Shown here: positions 40,001 through 52,000 of the stretch, piece by piece
How the letters are laid out: every line of letters starts with the position of its first letter
Numbering within the stretch: the first letter of the stretch is position 1
Origin: Taeniopygia guttata
Lineage: Eukaryota; Chordata; Aves; Passeriformes; Estrildidae
Length of the DNA: 64,000 nucleotides
Direction of reading: 5' to 3'
Assembly (NCBI RefSeq): GCF_048771995.1
Contig: NC_133030.1
Location: forward strand, 53,156,501-53,220,500
Program-made: the position numbers and the translations under genes
The notes under the pieces: model-generated
The model's database searches: none
The model's input: only the letters and a program-made list of their open reading frames with translations
Told to the model about the DNA's origin: nothing

Positions 40001-43000
40001 TGCCCCATGTCATCTTTTGCATTGATCTGTTCCATCTCTCAGATGGATATTTTCCCTAAATTTCTGAGTGAATAGTGAATACATTTTAGTTGTGACAACA
40101 GGAGTGTTTCCTTTCTCTAACACCTTTTGGGTTTGTTAACTGCTGCTGTTCAGCTTGTCTGCATTCCAGTCTTGCTCATTTTTTGTGACATGACAGTAGA
40201 ATGGAATTCATGTATATGTCTAATAACATTGTTTACTCAATTTCCTAAAAGATATGTTTGATTGAATTTCACTTTGGGGGGATAATGAGAGAGGGAGGGT
40301 TGTCTTTCCAAGTGTTAATTGGAGAGCCTGAGCTTTTAGTATTTGTTGATTGTGACTGAATTAAGTAAAAAAAAAAGGTTAATAGCTGCCTCAAATCATA
40401 AGGTGACAGCTTAAAATAGGAAAAAGAATGAGGTTAAAAAGTATAGAGGTGAATAAGAGGCTCAGGTTGTTTGCATTAATTTTATTTGTTATTACATTGT
40501 AATGTAGAATTCATAACACTGAGAATATTATGGTTTAATTATGTTAGTGACTGTCACTGAGAGCTTTTGGATAAATTTCAGCCTTTAGAAGACAAGAAAA
40601 GGGCAAATTCAGTGCTCACTTCTCTTTCAAACAGGGAGAGACAGAGTAGGGAAATTGAGCATTTTAGTTCCTGCAGAAAATATTGGGCAAATTATTAAAT
40701 TACTTGGAAGCAGTTGGGAATGAGATGGGAAAATTGACTAATTAATAACAAATTATGTTAAATCAATCTTTCTTTGGAAAAGGTAGGAGATCTTGTAGTT
40801 AGTAGATGAAAATCATCTTGAACTAAATTCACATCTTTTTTTTTGCCTGTGTTTTACCTGACTTTCTCGTGTTTTAGGCTAGAGAATACAAGTATTTATT
40901 ATACAAAAAGCAGTTTTGAGAAGTTTTGTGGAGGTAAACACATAGCAAAGCCAGTGATTGACAAAAGCTTAAATGAGGAGTTCCACTGAATCAGTTATGG
41001 ATGTGTCTAATGCCATTGGGACAACACACTTTGTGGAGAACAGTGATCACTTGATATGTCCTTTGTAAAGCTGTGGCACAGGACTAGGACAGGTAGGCTG
41101 CATTTTTGCTAATTTCTGTGTGTAATTTCAGTCCCATTGAAAACTTGTTGATTATACTCTCAGAGACTTTATTAAGCTGGGAACTAGTAAGAAACAAATT
41201 CCTTTGGGAATAAAGTGCTATTAAACTGAGTAGTGAGCCTCCATGGAGTAATTCAGTATTTTCTCAAGTGCTGAGGGTGAGAGTAAGATGCCTGTGTATG
41301 TGCCTTTTGTAAAGCCCCCCCAAATGATGCCTGGTAGTGGTGTACATGACAGTAATATCTTGTTGCTCCCATAACTGATGATTTTAATACTTTCTTCCTT
41401 CCCTGTGGAGTCTTTTTTCTTTTTTTTTTTTTTTTTTAATTTCCCTGTAGCTGTTGGGGTTCTGAAAGGTTCCATGGCAAGAGATGGTCACAGATATGAC
41501 TTGTGGAGAAAATCTCTGCTGCCCTGATGACTTTTTTGTCCTTTTGGGGAAGGAACTCATGGACAAAATTAAGTGTTTCACTTAGTGGTGACAGAGAGGC
41601 CCTTTAGATCTTGCAGTGGCATTTGGTGGTGAGTCATTTCAAGAAAGGGCAAAAATCCCCTACAAATACCAGAATTCACACAGAACAACACTCACCCCTC
41701 CTTTAGGCTCTCTGTATTCTTTTTCCCCATCTTTTCCCTTGATGAGCATGTCTGATGAAGTAAAACCTTTCTCTTCTTTAAACTGAATAAATAAGTAATT
41801 TTACAAGTCTTAGCCTGTGTAAGTTGAGTTCAGCAGATGAGGAAAATGGAACTGATGATGAAATCAAACAAATTGGCTCCAGAGAATAAAATAAGCATTA
41901 AAAAATCAGTGAATGATTTTCAGTATTGTACACCTCACTGCAAGAGTTTACATCTGTCAGCAATGTTTTTAGCTAAAAGCATTGTCAGTTGTTTAAAAAA
42001 GCCTGTTTTAAGATAACCCTCACTTGCATAAAATGCAAATTAAAGAATATTTTAAGAAGATTTTATCATAGCATTTTAAAGGATTTTTTTTTGTATTAGT
42101 TCTGCAGTACCTCCTTCACTGTTGCTTACAGCAGTAACTTTATTTAATGTAGATCTTTTTATGGGATATGTAGAACATAAATCAAAGTTGTTATTGTGAA
42201 AGTGAGCAGATATATTTATTTTGGTCCATACTGCTGTTCCAAAAAATTTTATTTCAGTGAATGTACAGTAATATCATGAATTTGTTAGGATGAAAGGAAG
42301 CAGCAAACTGTGGAAAAGTCCTATAAATTAACCTAGCTGAATTCTGTTGTGTTCCAAAGTGCAGGCAATCCAATTGATACTAACCACAGGATCCTGTGGA
42401 GATTAGTGTGTACAATTAAATGTTGGGAACAGGGTATCCATGGGAACGGCTATTGCCTTCATATGGTGGTTTGCAAATTATTTCCTACTTTCAAGATGAA
42501 GTTTCACTCCTACCTTCGCTGAAAGTTAAGTAAACAACTCAAGAGTTGTAATATAGATTGGGACGTGGTATTTCTGTACAGACAATGTTTTGTTCAAGTT
42601 ACTTTTGTCTCACTGAAAAGAAGAAGACTGTCTGCTCAGTAGGGAAACATTCAACCATTAGATTTGTGGTTTTCTTCCTGCCTGTTTTCTGAACTGTGAC
42701 CTCAGTGGAGCTCCTCTCCTTAGAGTGGGAACCACTTGTTGTCTCCTTTCAGTGGTGCTCATGGGCATGAGCAGGAGCAATTTCAAGTGGATAGAAATTA
42801 GTGAGTTGTCTTTTATTTTCATTAAATTAGACTAGCCCCAGATGTTTGAAGTGTGTTATTATAAGAATGTTCACTTTTAGCAACCTTGGTATTTTTGAAA
42901 CTAAGTTGAAATTAATAACATATTTCATTTTCTGCTCAAATTTTAATGTCCTCTTGTCATTTGATTTTAGGAAAGCAGATATTTAGCAGCAAAACAGAAT

Positions 43001-46000
43001 TTAGGATCAGTGCACTGAAGTTCCACCCTACAGAGTCAAATGTTTTCGTTTGTGGAGGATTCAGCCCAGAAGTTAAAGCATGGGATTTAAGGACTTCTAA
43101 GGTAAAGCAAATCTTTTTTCTCTTTTTCTTTCCATTGTTTCCTAGGTTGTGTGTTCTGTGTGTTATCAAGGTGCTAGATGTACTTACTGGTCTTTCAATG
43201 AAATGTTATTCTGAGGTCTTTTGCATTCGTCACTGTGTTCCTATTCATTGATATGAATCTCTGTAATGTGTTTGAAGTGCTATGAGGAGCATTGTACAGA
43301 AAAATTATATTTTTTTCTTTCTGTAGGTATAAGTAACATCTGATTGAATTAAACAAAGCCAATAGCTCATTTGAGGATCATGACAAGCCAGGAAGCAGTA
43401 CAGCTCTTCAAGCTGTTACATGTGGGTCAGGATGTGTACTTGATGCCTGTACCTTATGTACAGAGGCCTGGAGCAATTTTTACATGCATGAAGGGCCACA
43501 GAGGTGTGAAATGCCTCTGTTTTTACTTTATCATGAACCAAAAAGAGCAGCATGCTCCCAGCTGCCATTCAGAGTTCAGGTAAGACCAGAGCTGTGCTCT
43601 GCCAGTAAGGTAAGCAACATCCTCATGCACAGAACAGCTCAAAGAGAAGCAGGGACAGTAAAGTGATTAGTTCTTTGTTTTCCTTTGAATTTCTCTGTGG
43701 GTAGATCCTACTCATCATAGTTTGCCATCTGTTTGCTCTTAGGGATGGCAGAAGGGACCTGCAAAAAGTTAAGATAGTATAGCCACACCTTGTCTCTGTC
43801 TGTGATGTACTAAGAATAATAGGTGAGAGATAAAGGGAGATGCATTTCAGGTATGAGGGCTCTAACAGAAGAGCTCTGAAATCATTGTGGGAATTGCTCT
43901 GTTGAGGAAACAGAGTATTCTTGTGCAATTAACAGTCAAGTTCATGTGCTGTAGTTGTGTTTGTCATTGATGTTTGAGGAAAGCATTTAAGTATGTAGGA
44001 TCTCTACCACGTGAATAAGTTTTTAAAAGAAAAACATTATAAATACGTATTGAGACTGCCACATCTAAGGCTACTCTGAAAATAAAATGACTGTGAGTTT
44101 CAGAGTTACAGTGTTAGTATGAAAACCTTTGTAAAAGTTGATGGGATTTATTGCATCCATCATACTTGTATGATGGCTTGTTTTCCTTCATAGGGATGTG
44201 AAGAGGTTCTCAAAGCATAGGTCTGTGAAGGAAAATGGTTCTAGTTTTAAATTGTAAAATATAAGCGCATTTAATAAAAAATACCTATGTAACTTTTTAA
44301 AAAAGGAAATTAGATTTTCCATTTTCGCTGTTCTTCCTGGCAGGGATCTGAAGAAGAAAGACAAATAGAAGTCTGTACTCCTGAAGAGCAGGATCAGTGG
44401 TTCCATAGCATGGAAATGACATAGCGAATACAGTTTTTCTTTCTTGAGATTCTCATAACAGTAGAACTTTATTGTGCAGAGGAGGTTCAGTCTGTGATTG
44501 AATACTTCAATGTCCTTTTTAACATAGAGAACCTATTGTTGTCATGGTATGCTGAACTGCCTTTAAAGGTGCTTCAGAAACTAAATGGGTGTCATGTTTT
44601 TAAGGCTTAAAGATTGTTGATTGTTACATCAAATTTGAGGTCTTGGACCTCCTTAGTCCAGGACAAGATGGCAGATGTAGGTGATAAAACATTATTTCTG
44701 AGAATTTTTGACTTGGTCCAGTAATATTTTCTGGAAATGATCCTGTAGTTATACACAAAGTCAAGTGATAGTCTGGCTGTGTACAAAGCCAGAGACATTC
44801 TTTTACCCCATGTCATTTCTTTATGATGGATTTTGCACCTGTACATATATTTGAGCAGCCATCTATGAGAATCTGTGAAGATGATTTTTCTATAGATTTC
44901 TATAGATAGAAATCAATTGTGATTGATGAGCATGCTCATGCCAAAACTGGCAATGCGTCCAGCCTGTGTGGGTCTAGAGTGCCCAGTCTTTCCAGATGGA
45001 AAATGATAACTGTTCTGCTCTGCAGTAACAAATGGCTGAAGTCACATGTTGCAAAATGTGCCTATCTGGGTGGTGCTCATGTTGTGTATGGTTCTGGAGG
45101 AATATATCAGAAGTTTTTCACAGGTGGTAGGATACAATCTCAAATATTGATATTGGAGAAGGCATTTCAGTTTCAAGGAAATAGGAGATTCATTTACAAT
45201 GGATATTTACAATCCAAGACTTATGATTGAGTAAAACTTTTTTTCAGCAATTCTGATACCAGTGATTTTTATGACAAGATCTGAAGACTATGCAAAATTG
45301 TCATTGGCTCAAGTAGAGCTAAGGGGCTGGAGAACAGATGTAAGTGCTTGTGCTAGATAGATTAGTTCTGAGTTACCTCCTGAGTCTGCTACTCTCCTGT
45401 TGTATCTCTGCCAATCTTCAGTAGTTTTATCTTTGAACAGTGTTATAGTGTCACCAAGAAAAATGGCTTGAAAAATGCAGTTCTTGACCCTTTTTCTCCC
45501 CTTGTGAATTGTCAGAGTTTCAGTAGTGCTTTCCCTTGGCACTAGACAAGGTATCAAACTGTATTCCAAGCAATGATGATAATAAATGTGTTTGTTTCTT
45601 AAAGCAGCTCCTTCCTTTTAGGCTTTAAATTTTGATGGCCCCTCAGTTTAACCACTGAACAGTCAGTTGATATTTCTGGCAAACCTGATTAAAGATCAGA
45701 CCTGCATACAGGGAGATTCAGAAAGCAATTTTTTGTGAAGAGGAGCACGTGATGCTTAACCTGGACAGAGCCAGCAAAGTACCACAAACAGCCCAGGCTG
45801 TGATTGCCAAATATTGCCAACCACCTCAGCCTGATATTCTGCAGTAGGTGCCTCCTAAAGAAATATGTGCATCTCTGTGGACTGGAGTTTGCTCTTTGGT
45901 TGTCTTGGAAAGTCTTCTCAGTGAAACTGGTCTGAAAACTGGTGGGAGAGAAGAAGCATGACTGACCTTCACTGATGAACAGTGTAGCTGCAACAGGCAC

Positions 46001-49000
46001 AAGGCAAACGGAGAGGGGTAGCACAGAGTTTACATGAGGCAGCAACAAGGAACAGACAAAACTTCCTGAGATGGAGTTTAGCCTCACCTGTGGATCATTA
46101 CTGCAAAATATTGTAGTTACATTTCAAACTCTCAGGCATAGAATGAAATGTTGGTTAGGCATGAATTATCAGTGTCATCAGTATGTCATGTCTGCCACTT
46201 CCTAGTTTTGGGGGATTTCAATGGATTCTTCAGGTATTCCTGCTTTCAGTTTATATTGTTATCTTTATTCAGAAATCTTATTCATCTTACGCACTTATAG
46301 CCGTAGTTAAAACTGGAGAGTGTCCTAGACAATATTTTGAAATTTGTCCTGTTTTAAGAAGTGCCATTTTCTCTTAACTGAAATAGATGTCTGAGGCCTC
46401 ATACCACTTTTGTTTCAATTTTGACAAAACAAGCTTTCTGTTTTTCAAGTTCTTTCATCCTAATTCATTACAAGATTTTCCTGTTTTGCCTGTTCTTTCA
46501 AATGTGTTAATCTGTCATTCAGCTTGGAATGATGTGTGGGTAAACTAATGATTTTTTTTGTTCCTATCATCATACTCCTGATAGCCTTTTCAGGCTTTGC
46601 AGCATATTTTGTCAATAGAGAGAACACCCTAAATCAGGCATCTGTATCTTGTTATTCATTGCACATTGAAAACTCAATTTCAGCATGTTCTGGTAATTCA
46701 ATTTCAGGGGTCATTCTTTAGGATGTACTTCTGTGTTTTAACTAGCTATCCTCTTGAGCAACTTAAAATTAACTGTGAGGCAAAATGACAATTTTATCAG
46801 GAAATAAGGGGATTTTTCATGCAAATTCAGAGCAAAACATTAAGCATAACAGAGAGAGAATGAGAAATCGCAAAAATGTTGTCCAATTACACATACATGC
46901 AGTGGTTTAAATGAACTGCTTTATGGCAGTGTGCCACATCGATGCTTTCTGCTAATGGAAAATGACATAGAATAGTTCATATTAGTATTTTTAAAAACTA
47001 GTTATTTTGACCAGGATCATGAATTTATGAGCATTGATTACTAATATTTATTTGTGATTTGAATATGGTACAAAAATTGGATTTGCAAGTCCCAGAGAAA
47101 ATGTATCAAGTTGGTTAGAGGCATCCTCTCAGCTGCTAAAACACTGAAAAATTTTAGAGGAGCTAATATCATCCATGCTTTACACAATGTAAACCTTGCT
47201 AATGTCTATAAATGAATCTTTTCAATTCAGTTTGACTTCACTCATGGTATAGGGGAAATGAGTGAGTGGCTGCATGGTACTTAGTTGCTGGCTGGCTTTA
47301 AACCATGAGAGAAATGTGCAGTAGGCACAATCAGAGAGGCAGATATTAAAAAAAAAGACTGTTGAAAGATACTTATTGCTATCCCTGTTCTGTTGAGCAA
47401 ATAGGCAAAATAATTTCAAATGTAGCATTGGGTATTAAGCAAGACAAAGAATGAAACAACAATAAGGGAGTTTAAATCTTTAAGATAAAGCTAAGCAATG
47501 TACTTCTGAGAAATTAATGGATAGGACAGCTTGTTAACCTCTCAGTGAAATGTAAAGTGTACAGGCATCTCAAAATTACAGACACAAGTAATCAAAGCCT
47601 GAAAACAAAATAAAAGAGGCAGCTGAATAGCCTGTGGAGATTTATTATAGTGGTATTTCTTTCTGTTTGTGTTAAACGAAGTTTTGTCTCTCTGGTAAAG
47701 AGATTATTCTGGAGATTTTATATTATTGTATAACAGATTGATTAAATTTATGAAGAATTTGGAGAATGTTTATAGAGATTTTATGAAAAGATCAGAAACC
47801 CTGGAAGTGGGCTGCTGTGTTTTAAAAAATAAAACTATTTGCAGTGTTGGCCAAGGAGGGAACATCATATTGAACAGCCCCCATGGGATTTTTGGACCTA
47901 GATAAACCCTGTAAAACCTGCAAAAAAAAAAAAAAAAAAAAAAAGTGCAATAACCCCAAAACCTTAAAGTAGCTCTGTATTTTAGAGGTATTTCCTTTCT
48001 CTGAGCCCTGGAAGAATTTCGTAAGATGTTCAGCGCAAGCCAGCACAGTCACCCTTCATTTTTACTGATCTACATTAGCTTTTCAGACAGGATACAATAT
48101 ATATTCCAACCATTTATTCTACCTGAAATTTTAGTATTCCTTGAAATACCAAAGAGAACAAAAGGTTGAGACTTGTATCCTTTAACCCAGCAGTAAGGAC
48201 CTTATTGTGTTCATTAAAGTAAATATGACTACAGTTTTTTTTTTTGTTTTTCCTTTGGATTTCTAAGCTTACACAGATGTACTATCCCAGAAAGACTACA
48301 ACTGTAGCTGTCTCAAACGGGTCATACTTTTAAAGGAGCCGAAGTTCAATATATGGTGAATATATTGAACAATGTATTTACTGCACTGAACCATGTATTT
48401 ACATGTGTCAGCAAGGTTTGCCTAGCATAGGGCAAGGGTGCTGTTAGGTCTGGTGAAAGGATGTACAGCAGTCTGAGCTTACATCTGAATGTACTCATTA
48501 AAGTTTCTAAATGTATCCATTACATTGTTTTTGAGATTTGCATGTTTTACCTTTTATGGATACTCTGCTTTGATGCAAGTTAATGTTTGGTAACATTCAG
48601 GACCTGGTTCCTTACTGTGGCCATACTGAAATGTGAGGGACTTGGTGAATGGAGATCACTAACAACATTTTTTTAGACTTTATTAAAAATAGAGGAATAA
48701 TTTACTCAGCTGCTGGATATAATCTCCTTTTGATCTCTTGTCTGTTGCTGTTCACGTGTCCAGTGTCACAAGCTAGAGAGGTTTGTTGGAGCTTTGGCAA
48801 GAGCTATTTGTGATCACTGCCAGGACAGCAAGTCCTGATGAAGCACCACACAGGAAGGAATAAATGAGAGAGGGAATCAATGGAAGGTGACAGGGCTGTG
48901 GCTCTGATCCTAAAGCATTATTTGAAGCTCTTAGACCTCCATAAATGCAAATTCACTGATTATGTTAAACAAGGAAGGAAAGAGAGAAAAGGCATCAGGT

Positions 49001-52000
49001 AGAGGAGACCCAGTAGAATATAACTGGACAGCCACAGAACAGACTTTAAAGATTAATTACAGATATAAAAATAGAAGATATTTTAAAATATATTATTTAA
49101 GGGAAGGTTGATTGTGTGAAGTTTACTTGATGTCACTTTATGATGTTGGACTAGGATAGAGCAATAAGAGAAGCTGGGGAAGGCAGGAATTAACCCAGGT
49201 ACTGTATAATGAGAAAACTGGCTAAAAGGGATGTCTCAAAAAAGGAAACTGGCTTGGAGGAATTTAATTAAGAGCTTAAGGCGTGACACTAAATGGAGAC
49301 AAATTTGTTAATTTATTTTTAGAAACATTTGTTAAAGAAAATCCTGTGCTAACAAAATAAATTACAAAAAGCAATAGAATATTATGCAGGAAAAATAGCA
49401 ACAACTTACTAGAAATTGAAAGAGTACAAAGAAATAGAAAGGTTCAACTATTTGGGATTAATAACAAAATTTTGTCATGGAAAGTTTGAAAAAAGATTAG
49501 TGTAAAGTCAAGGCAAATTTAAGGAAAACGTAGCTTTGAAGATTTACACAGAATTTCCCATTTTTAAAATTGAGATCTTATAAGATATAGAACAAATTAA
49601 CTGGCAAAATTGGCAAAAAATGGTGGCAGCTCCTATTTCAAGCTTTTAAAATAAGTATTGAAATGAACTGTAAAATTTTTATTTACAACAGAGTTCAAGG
49701 CAGAGTAACAGTTTTTTTCTCAACCCCCATCTTTGTTTATTACTCTGAACATTACTTAGCTACAAAATTGCAACTATCATCTACAACTTTATACTTAAAA
49801 AGAAAAAAAATAAAGAGATGCTTTTTATGTTGGTGAGCTATTTCTCCATACTTGAGTTTATAAAGAAATAAGCACAAGCTGTTAAAGCACAGTTAAAAAA
49901 ATTAATAGGTGCAAATGCACTGCATTTGTTTCCTTGGAAACATTCTATTGCAATTTCTTTCAGATGTGATGCAGTCATTTTAAGTAGCATGTATTTAGGA
50001 GACCCTAATGAATTTGTCTCTGGATAGCCTATAAATATGAAAAAAGGCTGTAGAAACTGGTGGAGCTGCTTGCACTTCTGGTTTCTATAGAAACAGCCAA
50101 TACATTGTCATGTACTGGTGGTATTAGGAAGAACAAGGTAATTAAAATAAAATGATTTAAATGATTTATGCAGTGCTTTAGAAAACTCAAGGTATTCTTC
50201 TCAGAGAAATACTTCTTGAATCCATGGGCAAATGTTCTAAGAAATATGGTGGGGCTATATTTGCACTTGCATAATGGCATGTGATTTTAAATGTTAACAT
50301 TCCTTTAATGGGTCCTTTCTGAGTGTGAAGGCATGTGTTATTTGTCTGTGGCACAGGTGGGTAGTCTGCTGTGTTTATTTGGGAGCCTCACATGGTGGCA
50401 TTGCAGATGAAAATCCTACCCCTGTCTGGACCATCACTCCTGTGCTCCCAGAGGGACTGAAACAAGTCAGGAACAAAGCATTTCTTCTTTTGGAGTGTGA
50501 ATGCTCATGGGAGAGGCTGTCAGGGAATGGCTGTTCCAGTTTCAGTCCATTTATAGACACATTTTACACCCCCAGCAGTGACCAATACACTTTTGAAGAA
50601 CAAGAATAGAAAAGCACAGCAAATGTCTTTATCACTATTCCCAGCAATGGTTACCTAGGCCTCTCTAACTTAGAGTTTGGGTGCTTCCTGCCTCTTTGTC
50701 CTTCATGGATCACTCTGAGTTTTCACACTGTGGAGTTGGTTGTTTTTGATCTTTTTACATCTGCAACTTCCTTTAGCAAGGAATTCAGTTTAAATATGTA
50801 TGTTTGAAGAAGCATCTTGTTCTGTGCATTTTGAACCTGACTTCTGCTCATTTGCCATCTGAATTCTTATAATGGAGGAAACCACTCACCTTCTCCATGC
50901 TGCTCAGACTTTATTTCCAATCCTTTCAGATTCCCCTCAGTCATCTCATTTCTGTACTAAGGATTCCTTATTTTTGTATTAAAAACTTCCTGTGAGTTCC
51001 TCACAGAAAAGCCATTCTGTGTCCTCCTGTATCTTTTCTATATGTGGATTTCACTTCTAATCCTATTTGAGATAGGGAGATAATTTTAAATAATAAAATC
51101 TGATGGGAAAATAATTTTTCTTTCTTATAAATGGTTGTTTTAAAAATGGCTGATTATTTCCATCACAAGATTCTTGTTCCTTTTCCATCACATCCATTAT
51201 TTCCATCACAACATGCTTGTGCCTTTTCAAGTGATCTAAAATTGACTTTAAAAAAGCCAGTGTACATTGTTCATCTCTGAAATCTTAGAGATCAATACCA
51301 GATTAAGGTTAACCTTTTCTTCATCTTAAAAAGTCATTCTTTCCTTTTAATTATTCTCAAGATCTCTTAATAATGTTGAGCTTTATCTCTGAAAACAGAG
51401 CTGTTACAAACTGGAAAAAAATTAAATAATAAAGAAAAATAGGGTTTCTTAATTGCATGAAGAGAAATACAATAAATTGACACAAATGGTTTGCACTACA
51501 GTAGATAAAAAACCCTTCTATTTTGTGAAAAAAGTAAGCTTTTCTTTAAGTTAAAATTTACTTTTTGTTACTGTTAATGTTGTAGTACTGTTTCACAGAG
51601 AAAATTTAATCAGTCTCCCACTGAACTAATTACCCAGCATGTCAGTAGGAAGAGGCAGGTCCATGCCAAATCACACAATCTAAAAAGATAGGACAAGAAA
51701 TGAAAGAAAAACATGCCACATTTTACAGGTTGGAAGCCATGGAGCTCACTGATAAGGGGTTTTTCTGATGAACAGCCACATTGCCTGTAGTCCTATTAGA
51801 TTTGTTTTGAGACGTCCTCTCCTGATGGCTCAGGACAATGGCCATAAAACCACATTTCTTTCTCATCACTAGCATAAAATTTGAGGTGCTTTTCTTAAAG
51901 TGCATTGCACACAGCATACAAGTGACCAGCACAGAGCTGGGGCAAATAGCAACTTCTGAATTGCTCATCTGGAGGCTTTGAGATTTCTTGACAAACAGAA

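Larger units (their letters stand above)
33801..42970 (+). other. WDR25: WDR25 intron 3 (9.2 kb, phase 1)
   Basis: AT-rich intron from GTAAAG to acceptor TCATTTGATTTTAG. It contains one sense CR1 fragment (36757-37207) and a T tract at 41420-41437, listed separately. The rest shows no gene, RNA or recognisable repeat. Confidence 0.8.

Noticed and set aside
44926..44939. Palindrome ATGAGCATGCTCAT
   Set aside because: Fourteen bases with no spacer, plausible by chance in 64 kb.
45689..46087. 132-codon minus-strand frame in intron 4
   Set aside because: Hydrophobic/serine-rich with no motif, and no splice or promoter context. Treated as chance.
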